This document shows positions 7,309-16,759 of a DNA stretch of 51,705 nucleotides, one piece after another. Numbering within the stretch: position 1 is the first letter of the stretch; every line of letters starts with the position of its first letter. The notes below the pieces were generated by a model that had not been told where the DNA came from, did not search any database, and worked only from the letters and a program-made list of their open reading frames with translations. Origin of the DNA: Oscillospiraceae bacterium (GTDB lineage Bacteria > Bacillota > Clostridia > Oscillospirales > Acutalibacteraceae); contig JAQXNV010000002.1 in NCBI GenBank assembly GCA_029098185.1, forward strand, positions 1 to 51,705, read 5' to 3'. The translations under genes and the position numbers were made by a program.

Positions 7309-10300
7309 TTATGCTCTTGTCACGGCGTAAAACGCTTCGATCTCCGCCTGGTCATAACTCAGGCCGGTCTCCTCCGCCTTGGCAATGGCCTTGCGCATTT
7401 GATTGTAGTCGTGCGGCATAATGCGCTTAAAGTACGGCAGATAATCTGTAAACCGCTCCAGGATCGCCTTACCCTTTGCCGAGCCGGTAGCCGCCACGTG
7501 TTGTTCGATGAGCGCTTTCAGCTCTTCGATGTCGTGGGGCTGAGAAATGGTCTCCATCTCCACCATGGTCTTATTGACCCGCAGATACAGATCCCGCTGT
7601 TCATCCAGCACATAGGCAATGCCGCCGGACATTCCCGCCGCAAAGTTTTTACCGGTCCTGCCCAGCACCACCACACGGCCGCCGGTCATGTATTCACAGC
7701 CGTGGTCGCCGACGCCTTCTACCACGGCATAGGCGCCGGAATTGCGGACGCAGAACCGCTCGCCGGCAATGCCGGAAATAAAGGCTTTACCGGCTGTTGC
7801 GCCATAGAGGGCCACGTTGCCGATGATGATATTCTCCGACGGCGTAAAGGTGGATTCCTTTGGCGGATACACGACGATCTTACCGCCGGAAAGGCCCTTG
7901 CCCAGATAATCGTTGGAATCGCCTTCCAGCTCCAGGGTCAGTCCCTTGGGCAAAAAGGCGCCAAAGGACTGGCCGCCGCCGCCATAGCATTTGATGCGAT
8001 AGGTATCCTCCGGCAGAGTATTGCCGTATCGCTTGGTGATCTCGCTGCCAAAGATCGTTCCCAGTGCCCGGTCGGTGGAGCTGATCTTCAGTTCCATAGA
8101 GGCCGGTTCTCCCCGCTCCAGGGCAGGGCCCATCTCTTTTAAGAACACCGCTTCGTCCACTGTTTTTTCCAGGGCGAAATCATAGCTGTCCTTAGGATCA
8201 AAGTGGCGCATGGGACTGTCGATATAGGGATTGTTCAAGATCAGGGACAAGTCTACCATGTCTGCCCGGCCCACCTGCATATCGTGGCGGCGCTGGAGCT
8301 TATCGCTGCGGCCCACCATTTCATCAATGGTGGCAAACCCCAGCTTTGCCATGATCTCCCGAAGCTGCCGGGCGATGAACAGCATATAATTTTCCACGTG
8401 CTCCGGCTTTCCCCGAAACCGTTTGCGTAATTCCGGATTCTGGGTGGCGATGCCCATGGGACAGGTATCCTGGTTGCATACCCGCATCATGACGCAGCCC
8501 ATGGCCACCAGCGGCCCGGTAGCAAAACCGAATTCCTCCGCGCCCAGCAGGCAGGCAATGGCCACATCCCGACCGGTCATCAGCTTGGAATCGGCCTCCA
8601 GCACAACGCGGGAACGCAGACCGTTTTGAATCAAGGTCTGGTGCGTCTCGGCCACACCCAGCTCCCAGGGCAGGCCCGCATTGTGGATGGAGCTTTTGGG
8701 TGCGGCGCCAGTACCGCCGTCATAGCCGGAGATGAGGATGACCTGGGCGCCGCCCTTAGCCACACCGGCGGCAATGGTGCCCACGCCGGCCTCGGACACC
8801 AGCTTTACATTGATCCGTGCGTCCCGATTGGCATTTTTCAGGTCATAGATCAGTTGGGCCAGATCTTCGATGGAATAAATATCGTGGTGGGGCGGCGGAG
8901 AGATCAGCGACACGCCCGGCGTAGAGAACCGGGTCTTTGCCACCCAGGGATAAACCTTTTTGCCGGGCAGATGGCCGCCCTCGCCAGGCTTTGCGCCCTG
9001 GGCCATTTTGATCTGGATCTCGTTGCCGCTGAGCAGATACTCGGAGTTGACGCCGAACCGGCCGGAAGCCACCTGCACGATGGAACAGGCTTTCTCGGTG
9101 CCGTATCGCTCGGCAGGCTCACCGCCTTCGCCGGTGTTGGAGTGGCCGCCCAAACGATTCATGGCAATGGCTAAGCATTCATGGGCCTCCTCCGACAGAC
9201 AGCCGTAGGACATGGCCGCCGTCTTAAAGCGCTTGACGATCTCTGTTTCCGGCTCCACCTGCTCCAGAGGGATCCCACCGTTTTCCGCAAAGCGGAAATC
9301 CATCAGACCCCGCAGGGTGTGGGGGACCTCTGCGCTGTCCACGGTTTCGGCATACTGCGTATAAAGCCCATAGTCGCCGGTGCGCACCGCCTGCTGGAGC
9401 AGCGCGATGGTCTTGGGATTATAGAGGTGATCCTCGCAGCCGGGACCGGAGCGGAGCTTATGAGTACCGGGAGAATCCAGCGTTGTATCGATGGAAAGGC
9501 CCAGGGGATCAAAGGCGTGGTTGTGGCGGTATTCCACCACTTCGCCGATCTCTTTTAAGCCGATGCCGCCTACACGGGATACCGTATTGGTAAAGTAATG
9601 GTCGATGACGTCCCGGTCGATGCCCACCGCCTCAAAGATCTGGGCGGACTGGTACGACTGGAGAGTGGAGATGCCCATTTTGGAAGCGATCTTCACGATG
9701 CCCTGGAGCACCGCTTCATTATAGTCGTCGATGGCTACCGATTCTTCCTTATCCAGGAGCTTTTTCTCCACCAGCTCGCCGATACATTCCTGTGCCAGAT
9801 ACGGGTTGATGGCCGATGCGCCATAGCCCAGCAGCGTAGCGAAATGATGAACTTCTCTTGGCTCTGCCGATTCCAGGATGACGGAAAGGCTGGTGCGTTT
9901 TTTCGTCCGGACCAGATATTGCTGCAAAGCGGAGACCGCCAGCAGCGACGGAATGGCCACATGGTTTTCATCGACGCCCCGGTCAGACAGGATCAGGATA
10001 TTGGCGCCCTTCCGATAAGCGTTGTCCGCCGCCATGAACATCCGGTCGATAGCCCGGTTCAGCGGCGTATTTTTATAGTACAGCAGAGAGATGGTCTCCA
10101 CACGGAAGCCTTCCTTGTGCATACTGCGGATCTTCATCAAATCGATAGAGGTGAGGATGGGATTGTGTACCCGCAGGACATTGCAGTTGTCGCCGCTCTC
10201 CTGCAGCAGGTTGCCGTGACCGCCCAAGTTGCTGATGGTATCGGTGACTACCGCTTCCCGGCTGGCGTCGATGGGCGGGTTAGTCACCTGGGCAAACATC

Positions 10301-11859
10301 TGCTTAAAGTAGCTGAACAGTGGCTGATGCTTCTCCGACAGCACCGCCAAAGGCACATCCACGCCCATTGCCGCAATTGGCTCCTGCCCTGTCTTTGCCA
10401 TGGGCACAATGGAATCCATCACTTCTTCATAGGTATAGCCAAAGGCCTTGTACAGCCGATCCCGTTCCTCCTGGGTATACCGGGGAATGTGGTGGTTCGG
10501 GATGGGCAGGTCATGGAGCTGCGTCAGGTTCTGGTCCAGCCACTCGCCATAAGGCTGGCGATGGGCATAGCGATCCTTCACCTCGTCGTCGTCGATGAGG
10601 CGGCCATCGTGGGTATCCACCAGCAGCATCTTGCCTGGCTGCAAGCGGGATTTCAGCCGGATCTTTTCCGGCGGGCAGTCCAGCACGCCTACCTCTGAGG
10701 ACAGGATCAGCCGGTCATCGTCGGTGACGTAATAACGGGCCGGGCGCAGACCATTGCGGTCCAGCACTGCGCCCACCACATCGCCGTCGGTGAAGATGAT
10801 GGCCGCCGGACCGTCCCACGGTTCCATGACGGTGGCGTAGTAATTATAGAAATCCCGGCGGTCCTGTCCCATGGCCTTATTGCGGGACCATGGCTCCGGA
10901 ATACACACCATTACCGCCATGGGCAGCTCCATGCCGTTCATGACGAGGAATTCCAGGGTGTTGTCCAGTTGGGCAGAGTCAGAGCCATTGGGATTCACCA
11001 CAGGATAGACCTTCTCCAGATCGTCCTCATCCATAATGGAGGACACCATGGTCTCCTCCCGGGCCAGCATCCGGTCGGCATTGCCCCGGATGGTGTTGAT
11101 CTCGCCGTTGTGCAGGATCAATCGGTTAGGATGGGCACGCTCCCAGGAAGGATTGGTGTTGGTGGAAAACCGGGAATGGACCATGGCGATGGCCGATTCA
11201 TAGTCGGGGTCCAGCAGGTCGCTGTAGAAGTTCCGGAGCTGATCGACCAGAAACATCCCTTTATATACGATAGTCCGGCTGGAACAGGAAACCACATAGG
11301 TATTGTCGTTGGATTGCTCAAAGGTACGGCGGGCAATGTACAGCTTCCGGTCAAAATCCAGACCCTTTTCCACCTTTTCCGGCCGCTCCACAAAACCCTG
11401 TTCAATATACGGCATACAGTCCAGCGCCTTGCTGCCCAGGATCTCTGGGTGGATGGGCACGGTACGCCAGCCGAGAAAGCGCATCCCTTCCTTTTCCACG
11501 ATGATCTCAAACATTTTCTTGGCCTGCAGCCGCTTGAGCGTATCCTGCGGGAAGAAAAACATCCCGATACCGTAGTCCCGCTCTCCCCCCAGGGAAATGT
11601 TCAGTTCCTTTGCCGCTTTGGAAAAAAACTTATGGGAAATTTGCAGCAGGATGCCAACGCCGTCACCGGTCTTGCCCTCGGCGTCTTTGCCGGCCCGATG
11701 CTCCAGCTTTTCCACGATCTGCAAAGCGCTGTCCACGATGTCGTGGCTCTTGCGCCCCTTGATGTCCACCACCGCGCCGATGCCGCAGGCGTCATGCTCG
11801 AAACGCGGGTCATATAAGCCCTTTGGCTTTTGACTGCTCTCTGTTTGGATTCCTTCCAT
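7309..11859 (-). CDS. gltB: Glutamate synthase (NADPH) large subunit
   Basis: 1516 residues from the ATG at 11859, chosen because AAAGGAG stands 8-9 nt before it and the longer open frame has no family similarity. Cys25 in HDACGIGAV is the expected nucleophile of the class II glutamine amidotransferase domain, exposed after removal of a short propeptide. The FMN-binding synthase domain follows, with GGTGAAP and the 3Fe-4S cysteines in MRVCNQDTCPMG. The C-terminal beta-helix domain begins near GGGGQSFGAF. It converts glutamine plus 2-oxoglutarate to glutamate together with GltD. Divergent from glnN, so the two halves of the GS-GOGAT cycle share one control region. Confidence 0.95.
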   Translation of the reverse strand: MEGIQTESSQKPKGLYDPRFEHDACGIGAVVDIKGRKSHDIVDSALQIVEKLEHRAGKDAEGKTGDGVGILLQISHKFFSKAAKELNISLGGERDYGIGMFFFPQDTLKRLQAKKMFEIIVEKEGMRFLGWRTVPIHPEILGSKALDCMPYIEQGFVERPEKVEKGLDFDRKLYIARRTFEQSNDNTYVVSCSSRTIVYKGMFLVDQLRNFYSDLLDPDYESAIAMVHSRFSTNTNPSWERAHPNRLILHNGEINTIRGNADRMLAREETMVSSIMDEDDLEKVYPVVNPNGSDSAQLDNTLEFLVMNGMELPMAVMVCIPEPWSRNKAMGQDRRDFYNYYATVMEPWDGPAAIIFTDGDVVGAVLDRNGLRPARYYVTDDDRLILSSEVGVLDCPPEKIRLKSRLQPGKMLLVDTHDGRLIDDDEVKDRYAHRQPYGEWLDQNLTQLHDLPIPNHHIPRYTQEERDRLYKAFGYTYEEVMDSIVPMAKTGQEPIAAMGVDVPLAVLSEKHQPLFSYFKQMFAQVTNPPIDASREAVVTDTISNLGGHGNLLQESGDNCNVLRVHNPILTSIDLMKIRSMHKEGFRVETISLLYYKNTPLNRAIDRMFMAADNAYRKGANILILSDRGVDENHVAIPSLLAVSALQQYLVRTKKRTSLSVILESAEPREVHHFATLLGYGASAINPYLAQECIGELVEKKLLDKEESVAIDDYNEAVLQGIVKIASKMGISTLQSYQSAQIFEAVGIDRDVIDHYFTNTVSRVGGIGLKEIGEVVEYRHNHAFDPLGLSIDTTLDSPGTHKLRSGPGCEDHLYNPKTIALLQQAVRTGDYGLYTQYAETVDSAEVPHTLRGLMDFRFAENGGIPLEQVEPETEIVKRFKTAAMSYGCLSEEAHECLAIAMNRLGGHSNTGEGGEPAERYGTEKACSIVQVASGRFGVNSEYLLSGNEIQIKMAQGAKPGEGGHLPGKKVYPWVAKTRFSTPGVSLISPPPHHDIYSIEDLAQLIYDLKNANRDARINVKLVSEAGVGTIAAGVAKGGAQVILISGYDGGTGAAPKSSIHNAGLPWELGVAETHQTLIQNGLRSRVVLEADSKLMTGRDVAIACLLGAEEFGFATGPLVAMGCVMMRVCNQDTCPMGIATQNPELRKRFRGKPEHVENYMLFIARQLREIMAKLGFATIDEMVGRSDKLQRRHDMQVGRADMVDLSLILNNPYIDSPMRHFDPKDSYDFALEKTVDEAVFLKEMGPALERGEPASMELKISSTDRALGTIFGSEITKRYGNTLPEDTYRIKCYGGGGQSFGAFLPKGLTLELEGDSNDYLGKGLSGGKIVVYPPKESTFTPSENIIIGNVALYGATAGKAFISGIAGERFCVRNSGAYAVVEGVGDHGCEYMTGGRVVVLGRTGKNFAAGMSGGIAYVLDEQRDLYLRVNKTMVEMETISQPHDIEELKALIEQHVAATGSAKGKAILERFTDYLPYFKRIMPHDYNQMRKAIAKAEETGLSYDQAEIEAFYAVTRA

Positions 11860-11973
11860 ATCACTACTCCTTTCGCTGGGTGCGTGTTGTCCGTGCGTTT
11901 TTGCCAAAATGCAGGAAAAAATTAAAAAGTTGCAAAACATGATTTTTTGTGCACACAGCTTAGTTTTAGATTC

Positions 11974-12002
11974 AGCATACACCAAAACCGGGGATTATGC
12001 AA
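11974..12002 (-). promoter_or_regulatory. Promoter of gltBD
   Basis: TTGCAT (12002-11997), 17 bp, TATGCT (11979-11974) on the minus strand, giving a leader of roughly 110 nt before the gltB ATG. Confidence 0.7.
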
Positions 12003-12051
12003 GTATTTCCCTGGATTTTTCCGATGTTTTTCCAATATTTCTTCTTTTTCT

Positions 12052-12115
12052 CCACAAAATTTTCCGGAAATTTCTCTAAAAAATTTTTTCACTTTTTACA
12101 AAATTCACAAAATTT
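12052..12115. promoter_or_regulatory. AT-rich centre of the gltB-glnN divergent region
   Basis: Contains the perfect 10-bp palindrome TTTCCGGAAA (12061-12070) and three copies of ACAAAATT. Its position between two nitrogen-assimilation promoters makes these plausible regulator sites, but no known consensus is matched. Confidence 0.35.
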
Positions 12116-12146
12116 TGCAGGATTTTATTTTTTTCTTTCATTTTTG

Positions 12147-12175
12147 TTGTAATTTATTCATAATTGGAGTATAGT
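12147..12175 (+). promoter_or_regulatory. Promoter of glnN
   Basis: TTGTAA (12147-12152), 17 bp, TATAGT (12170-12175), about 135 bp before the glnN ATG. Confidence 0.65.
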
Positions 12176-12182
12176 GAAGCCA

Positions 12183-12311
12183 GTGGTACCGACAATGGAA
12201 AGTTTATGCGGTACGCTGGTTCCATTGCAATTTCTGCGTCAGCACGCAGTATATTTTATGGAAACGACTCTGCGGTCACATAGGCCGCTCTGCGAAAGGA
12301 AGGATAAAACA
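12183..12311 (+). promoter_or_regulatory. Structured 5' leader of glnN
   Basis: The 130-nt leader can form three hairpins: CAATGGAA (12193-12200) with TTCCATTG (12220-12227); a 6-bp CTGCGT/ACGCAG stem around 12236-12251; and GCGG/CCGC around 12269-12285, just before the Shine-Dalgarno AAGGAAGGA. No recognised riboswitch class fits, and no U-run follows any hairpin. A control role is a guess. Confidence 0.4.
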
Positions 12312-14405
12312 ATGATTATCTCTGACATTTTCGGCACCAATGTATTCAGCCGTGCCGTAATGAAAGAACGATTGCCCGAAAAAGTCTATGAGGAGGTGGT
12401 ATCCGTCATCGAAAACGGCGGTATGCTCAGCACCTCCTCCGCCGATACCGTTGCCGACGCCATGAAGTGCTGGGCAGAGGAAAAGGGCGCCACCCACTAC
12501 ACCCACTGGTTCCAGCCGCTCACCGGCAAGACCGCCGAAAAACACGACTCTTTCTTAGTGCCGCCGGATGAAATGGGCCATGCGCTCACCCAGCTCAGCG
12601 GCAAAAAACTCATTATGGGCGAGCCGGACGCCTCCTCCTTCCCCTCCGGCGGACTGCGCAACACCTCCTATGCCAGAGGCTACACCGCCTGGGATATTAC
12701 CTCCCCCGCCTTTGTCAAAGAACAATCCTGCGGCAACGTGCTGTGCATCCCCACCATCTTCATCTCCTATACCGGTGAAGCACTGGACGCCAAAACACCG
12801 TTGCTCCGCTCTGTGGAAGCCGTCTCCCGAGAAGGCATCCGGCTACTGCGACTGTTCGGCAACACCACCGCCAAAAAGATCAACGCTTATGTAGGCCCGG
12901 AACAGGAGTACTTCCTGGTAGACCGGAAGCTGCTGGAGCAGCGCAAGGATCTGATCTATACCGGCCGCACCCTGTTTGGTGCTTCCGCACCAAAGGGACA
13001 GGAACTGGATGACCATTATTTTGGCAAGATCCGTGCCCGTGTCGGCTCCTTCATGCACGATGTCAACATCGCCCTGTGGAAGTATGGCATCACCGCCTCT
13101 ACCCAGCATAATGAAGTGGCTCCGGCACAGCATGAGCTGGCGCCCATCTTCTCCACCGCCAACGTGGCCGTAGACCAGAACAACCTGACCATGGAGACCA
13201 TGAAGCGGATCGCCTACGAGCACGGGATGTCCTGCCTGCTCCACGAAAAGCCCTACAAGGGCGTCAATGGTTCCGGCAAGCACAACAACTGGTCTCTGGG
13301 CACAGACGATGGCGAAAATCTGTTCCGTCCCGGCAAGCACCCGGAGGACAACCTGCAGTTCCAACTGATGCTGGCCTGTGTCATGCAGGCTGTCGACCGC
13401 CATGCAGATCTGCTGCGAGAGGCTGCTGCCGATGTGGGCAACGACCATCGTTTGGGCGCCCAGGAAGCACCGCCGTCCATCATCTCCATTTTCGTCGGCG
13501 ATCATCTTGCCTCCCTCATCCGCAAGATCATCGGCAAGGAATTCGAAGATGTTACCGTCAGCAAATTAGATACCGGTGTTTCCACCGTGCCGCTGCTGCA
13601 AAAGGATACCTCTGACCGGAACCGGACATCTCCCTTTGCCTTTACCGGCAACCGGTTCGAGTTCCGTATGGTGGGCTCCAGCGACAACATCGCCGAATGT
13701 AACACCGTCCTCAACGCCATTATGGCCGAAGCCTTCTGCGATGCCGCCGATGCCCTGGAGAACGCTGAAAACTTTGAAGAGGCCTGCAAAGCATACATTA
13801 AAGAGGTCATGACAAAGCACCAGCGGATCGTCTTTAATGGCGATGGCTACAGCGACGAATGGATCGCCGAGGCTGCCCGCCGTGGTCTGCCCAACATCCC
13901 CTGCATGGTAGAGGCGATCCCCGTCCTGACACAGCCCGATGTCATCGACCTGTTCCAGAAATTCAACATCTTTACCGCTGCGGAGCTGGAATCGCGGAAA
14001 GAAGTTTCCTTTGAGACCTACTCCCACAAGATGGCCATCGAGGCCCGGACCATGATCCATATGGCCGGCAAGCAATATATCCCGGCGATCATCCGCTATG
14101 CTGCGTTCCTGGGCGAGAGCATCTCCTCTGTGGAAGCTGGCGGCGGCGATGCTTCCGTCCCGCGCAAACAGCTTCGCAAGATCACCAATCTGCTCAACCA
14201 CGCAACAGAAGCCCTGGAGACGCTGGAAGTTGTCTTTGCCCAGGCAGATAACCATCCCACCGCCCAGGAAACTGCCCGGTATTACCGTTATTCCGTCGTG
14301 CCCGCCATGGAGAATCTCCGCGCGCCCATCGATGAGCTGGAAATGATCGTCTCCAGCGATTTCTGGCCGGTACCGTCCTATGGCGATCTGATGTACGACG
14401 TCTGA
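12312..14405 (+). CDS. glnN: Type III glutamine synthetase
   Basis: 697 residues, the length of the GSIII family rather than the roughly 440-470 of GlnA. The start at 12312 (MIISDIFGTNVFS) is supported by AAGGAAGGA with about 8-nt spacing; the open frame upstream is leader. Family hallmarks are the N-terminal FGTNVFS, ALDAKTPLLRS, PEQEYFLVD, HNEVAPAQHELAPIF, the catalytic-core NGSGKHNNWSL, and GNRFEFRMVGSS. It joins ammonia to glutamate using ATP in the cytoplasm. With the divergent gltBD it makes the complete GS-GOGAT route. No GlnK/PII gene is in the window. Confidence 0.95.
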   Translation: MIISDIFGTNVFSRAVMKERLPEKVYEEVVSVIENGGMLSTSSADTVADAMKCWAEEKGATHYTHWFQPLTGKTAEKHDSFLVPPDEMGHALTQLSGKKLIMGEPDASSFPSGGLRNTSYARGYTAWDITSPAFVKEQSCGNVLCIPTIFISYTGEALDAKTPLLRSVEAVSREGIRLLRLFGNTTAKKINAYVGPEQEYFLVDRKLLEQRKDLIYTGRTLFGASAPKGQELDDHYFGKIRARVGSFMHDVNIALWKYGITASTQHNEVAPAQHELAPIFSTANVAVDQNNLTMETMKRIAYEHGMSCLLHEKPYKGVNGSGKHNNWSLGTDDGENLFRPGKHPEDNLQFQLMLACVMQAVDRHADLLREAAADVGNDHRLGAQEAPPSIISIFVGDHLASLIRKIIGKEFEDVTVSKLDTGVSTVPLLQKDTSDRNRTSPFAFTGNRFEFRMVGSSDNIAECNTVLNAIMAEAFCDAADALENAENFEEACKAYIKEVMTKHQRIVFNGDGYSDEWIAEAARRGLPNIPCMVEAIPVLTQPDVIDLFQKFNIFTAAELESRKEVSFETYSHKMAIEARTMIHMAGKQYIPAIIRYAAFLGESISSVEAGGGDASVPRKQLRKITNLLNHATEALETLEVVFAQADNHPTAQETARYYRYSVVPAMENLRAPIDELEMIVSSDFWPVPSYGDLMYDV

Positions 14406-14464
14406 GAACAGATCCTGAAAACCGCCTAAAATACAAAAACCAATCACAACATAAACATCCAAAG

Positions 14465-14488
14465 CGACAGGAACACCTGTCGTTTTTT
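14465..14488 (+). terminator. Terminator of glnN
   Basis: CGACAGG (14465-14471), loop AACA, CCTGTCG (14476-14482), then TTTTTT. Confidence 0.85.
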
Positions 14489-14501
14489 CATTACAAAGCA
14501 G

Positions 14502-14541
14502 AAACCCCATGGCGCCGAAAAGACGGAACCATGGGGTTTTT
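14502..14541. terminator. Second hairpin between glnN and tRNA-Thr
   Basis: AAACCCCATGG (14502-14512) pairs with CCATGGGGTTT (14529-14539). The T-tract is on the plus strand. It may also stop minus-strand transcription leaving the tRNA. Confidence 0.6.
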
Positions 14542-14542
14542 C

Positions 14543-14618
14543 TGGAGCTGGAGATCGGACTTGAACCGACGACCTGCTGATTACGAATCAGCTGCTCTAC
14601 CGACTGAGCCACTCCAGC
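14543..14618 (-). tRNA. tRNA-Thr (anticodon CGT)
   Basis: 76 nt including an encoded CCA. Acceptor stem GCTGGAG/CTCCAGC, D-arm GGCTCAGTCGGTAGAGC, anticodon stem GCTGA/TCAGC around loop TTCGTAA (anticodon CGT, reads ACG), T-arm with GGTTCAAGTCC. All stems pair. Confidence 0.95.
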
Positions 14619-14652
14619 AAATGCTTTTGTAACGGAAGCATCCGTAACGTAA

Positions 14653-14681
14653 ATTATACCAAACCGCTCTGGTCTTGTCAA
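14653..14681 (-). promoter_or_regulatory. Promoter of tRNA-Thr
   Basis: TTGACA (14681-14676), 17 bp, TATAAT (14658-14653) on the minus strand: full consensus, as expected for a stable RNA. Confidence 0.9.
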
Positions 14682-14713
14682 GAAAAAGTCCGCAAAAACT
14701 GATCTTCCCAAAG

Positions 14714-14754
14714 AAAAACCGCTGTCCTAGGAGAAATTTCTCCGGGAACAGCGG
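14714..14754 (-). terminator. Terminator of apgM
   Basis: On the minus strand CCGCTGTTCC and GGACAGCGG enclose a second small GAGAAA/TTTCTC stem, and TTTTT follows. Confidence 0.85.
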
Positions 14755-14783
14755 TCATTTTCATTTTACGGAGAACACATCCG

Positions 14784-15995
14784 TTATGCCTCTATCAGCT
14801 TGCTCATCAAGGTGTAGCCCTCGTCTACATACAAGCCGGTGCTGGCGGCATCAGCCTCGGTGTAGCGGGCCGGGCCGTTGTCTGTCTCTGCATTGCTGCG
14901 ATAGATAACAAACGGGACCGGATCAGCAGTATGGGTGCGGATCTCCAGCGGCGTCGGATGGTCTGGCATCAGCAACACGCTGAAGTCCTCTCCCGCCGCT
15001 TTCAGTGCGTCCATCATGGGCTTTAACACCTGCTGGTCGATCAGCTCGATGGCCTTGACTTTATTTTCCGGCTCAAAGCGATGGCCACACTCATCCGGCG
15101 CTTCCATGTGGACATAGACAAAATCATCGCCGCCCAGCAGCGCGTCAATGGCGGCCTGGGCTTTGCCTGGGAAGTTGGTGTCGATGTTGCCGGTAGCGCC
15201 TTCTACGTCGATGCTGTTGAGCCCGGCGCAAATGCCGATGCCCTTGATCAGATCCACAGCCGACACCACGGCGCCCTTTTTGCCGTACTTCTGTTCAAAA
15301 GCGGTCAGGTTTGGCTTTCTGCCCTCGCCCCAGAACCACAGGGACGATACCGGATGCAGTCCCCGCTCGATGCGGCTCTTGTTCACCGGGTGATCCTTCA
15401 GCAGTTCTCTGGACCGCTTCATCATCGCCAGCAGCAATTCACTGTTCTGGCCCTTGGGCAGATAATCAGTGATCTTCTGCTCCAAAATATCGTGGGGCGG
15501 CGTCGTCTTGGCGCCGTCTTTGGCATCCCGCAGCACCAGGCAATGGCGATAGCTGATGCCCGGATACAGATTCAGCGTCTCGGTCTTGAACACCTCGTTT
15601 AAATCGTTGATGATCTGGGTAGACTCCGCTGTAGTGATCTCGTCACAGCTATAGTCGATCATGGTGCAGTCCTCATAATTTTCGTCGTCAGACAGCGTGA
15701 CCGTATTACAGCGATAGGTCACATCATTGAGATCTAACGCAATGCCCATGCTGACTGCCTCCAGCGGCGACCGTCCCGTGTAATAGATCTTGGGATCGTA
15801 CCCCATAGCGGAAAGGTTTGCCGTGTCGCTGCCCGGCGGCATCCCCTGGGGCACCGTTTTCGCCATGCCGCAAACGCCTCTCGATGCGATATAGTCCATG
15901 GTCGGGTGATTAGCCACCTCCAGCGGCGTTTTACCGCCCAGGCCGGCAAAGGGGCGATCTGCCATGCCATCGCCTAAAATGACAAAATATTTCAC
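14784..15995 (-). CDS. apgM: Cofactor-independent phosphoglycerate mutase, archaeal type
   Basis: 404 residues. It interconverts 3- and 2-phosphoglycerate in glycolysis using two metal ions and a phosphoserine intermediate. The N-terminal KYFVILGDGMADRP carries a metal-ligand Asp, and PGSDTANLSAMGYDP holds the nucleophilic serine region of the alkaline-phosphatase superfamily. HMEAPDECGH and MPDHPTP are later metal-site motifs. The start is a GTG at 15995 with GGAGGG 7 nt upstream; the open frame beyond begins with TTG and lacks similarity. The protein is the length of the ApgM family (about 400), not of GpmI (about 510). It is monocistronic and divergent from an Xre regulator. Confidence 0.93.
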   Translation of the reverse strand: MKYFVILGDGMADRPFAGLGGKTPLEVANHPTMDYIASRGVCGMAKTVPQGMPPGSDTANLSAMGYDPKIYYTGRSPLEAVSMGIALDLNDVTYRCNTVTLSDDENYEDCTMIDYSCDEITTAESTQIINDLNEVFKTETLNLYPGISYRHCLVLRDAKDGAKTTPPHDILEQKITDYLPKGQNSELLLAMMKRSRELLKDHPVNKSRIERGLHPVSSLWFWGEGRKPNLTAFEQKYGKKGAVVSAVDLIKGIGICAGLNSIDVEGATGNIDTNFPGKAQAAIDALLGGDDFVYVHMEAPDECGHRFEPENKVKAIELIDQQVLKPMMDALKAAGEDFSVLLMPDHPTPLEIRTHTADPVPFVIYRSNAETDNGPARYTEADAASTGLYVDEGYTLMSKLIEA

Positions 15996-16108
15996 AATGG
16001 TCCCTCCAAAAAAGCTCCCTGTTACAGATTGCAGTAAGATGGAAATCAACGGCAAATCCCGTTGCTTTTGCGCAAAAGGGGGGATTTGCCAGTGGTTTCT
16101 TCTCTTTT

Positions 16109-16137
16109 ATTATACAAAGGGGACTTCGGAACGTCAA
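16109..16137 (-). promoter_or_regulatory. Promoter of apgM
   Basis: TTGACG (16137-16132), 17 bp, TATAAT (16114-16109) on the minus strand. Confidence 0.85.
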
Positions 16138-16160
16138 GGCTTTCTTCCCGTCTGGATGCT

Positions 16161-16210
16161 GTGAACACAATTCACAGAAACACATCAAATCTGACCCAAT
16201 CCACTATAAT
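16161..16210 (+). promoter_or_regulatory. -10 box and candidate operator of the Xre gene at 16240
   Basis: A perfect TATAAT at 16205-16210 stands 30 bp before the start codon without a good -35 box. Upstream, GTGAA (16161-16165) and TTCAC (16171-16175) form an inverted repeat that a regulator could bind. Confidence 0.5.
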
Positions 16211-16239
16211 GCAAATAGAAGTAAGAGGAGGTGTAACGG

Positions 16240-16647
16240 ATGGGTTTAAATGAAAAACTTCGCTCTCTGCGGGAAAAATGCGGCCTGACCCAGGAACAGG
16301 TCGCCAAAACCCTCAACATTGACCGCTCCTCTTACACCTATTACGAAACGGGAAAAACAGAGCCCAGTATCTCCTCCCTCATCAAGCTGTCCAACTTATT
16401 TAAGGTCAGCGTGGAGGAACTGCTGGGCAGTGAGACGCCTAACGCCGTGCTGGTGCGGGATGGAAGATCCGGCCGAAAGCCGCCGTCCCGCCCGCCGCAG
16501 AATCAAAGCCACATCTATGATCTGGACAAGCAGGAAAAGCAACTGCTGTGCTATTACCGCTCCATGGAAGAGGACAAGAAAAAACAGGCTATGGCTTTTC
16601 TGGAATCGCTGATCCAGGAAAATGGCGAAACACCTGCTGATAAATAA
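16240..16647 (+). CDS. Xre-family transcriptional regulator
   Basis: 135 residues. Residues about 5-60 are an HTH_3 domain (LRSLREKCGLTQEQVAKTLNI, then SYTYYETGKTEPSISSLIKLS). A basic proline-rich linker (RKPPSRPPQNQ) leads to a helical tail of about 45 residues, LDKQEKQLLCYYRSMEEDKK, a form common in clostridial regulators. AGGAGGTG with 7-nt spacing fixes the ATG. The target is unknown; its divergent neighbour is apgM. Confidence 0.88.
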   Translation: MGLNEKLRSLREKCGLTQEQVAKTLNIDRSSYTYYETGKTEPSISSLIKLSNLFKVSVEELLGSETPNAVLVRDGRSGRKPPSRPPQNQSHIYDLDKQEKQLLCYYRSMEEDKKKQAMAFLESLIQENGETPADK

Positions 16648-16677
16648 CAGCTTCTTTTTTTCACAACCGCACCATAA

Positions 16678-16713
16678 ACAAAAAGGACATCTTTTTACAG
16701 ATGTCCTTTTTGT
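16678..16713. terminator. Bidirectional terminator between the Xre gene and FUSC copy 1
   Basis: ACAAAAAGGACATCT pairs with AGATGTCCTTTTTGT; it has T-tracts on both strands and lies between two convergent genes. Confidence 0.85.
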
Positions 16714-16759
16714 TATGGTAAATTTCAATGAATCGGTGTACGCTTATGTTTTGTAGAAC

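Noticed and set aside
12236-12251. ANTAR-type RNA target in the glnN leader
   Set aside because: The stem CTGCGT/ACGCAG leaves a four-base loop, not the hexaloop with A1 and G4, and no paired second hexaloop or terminator follows.
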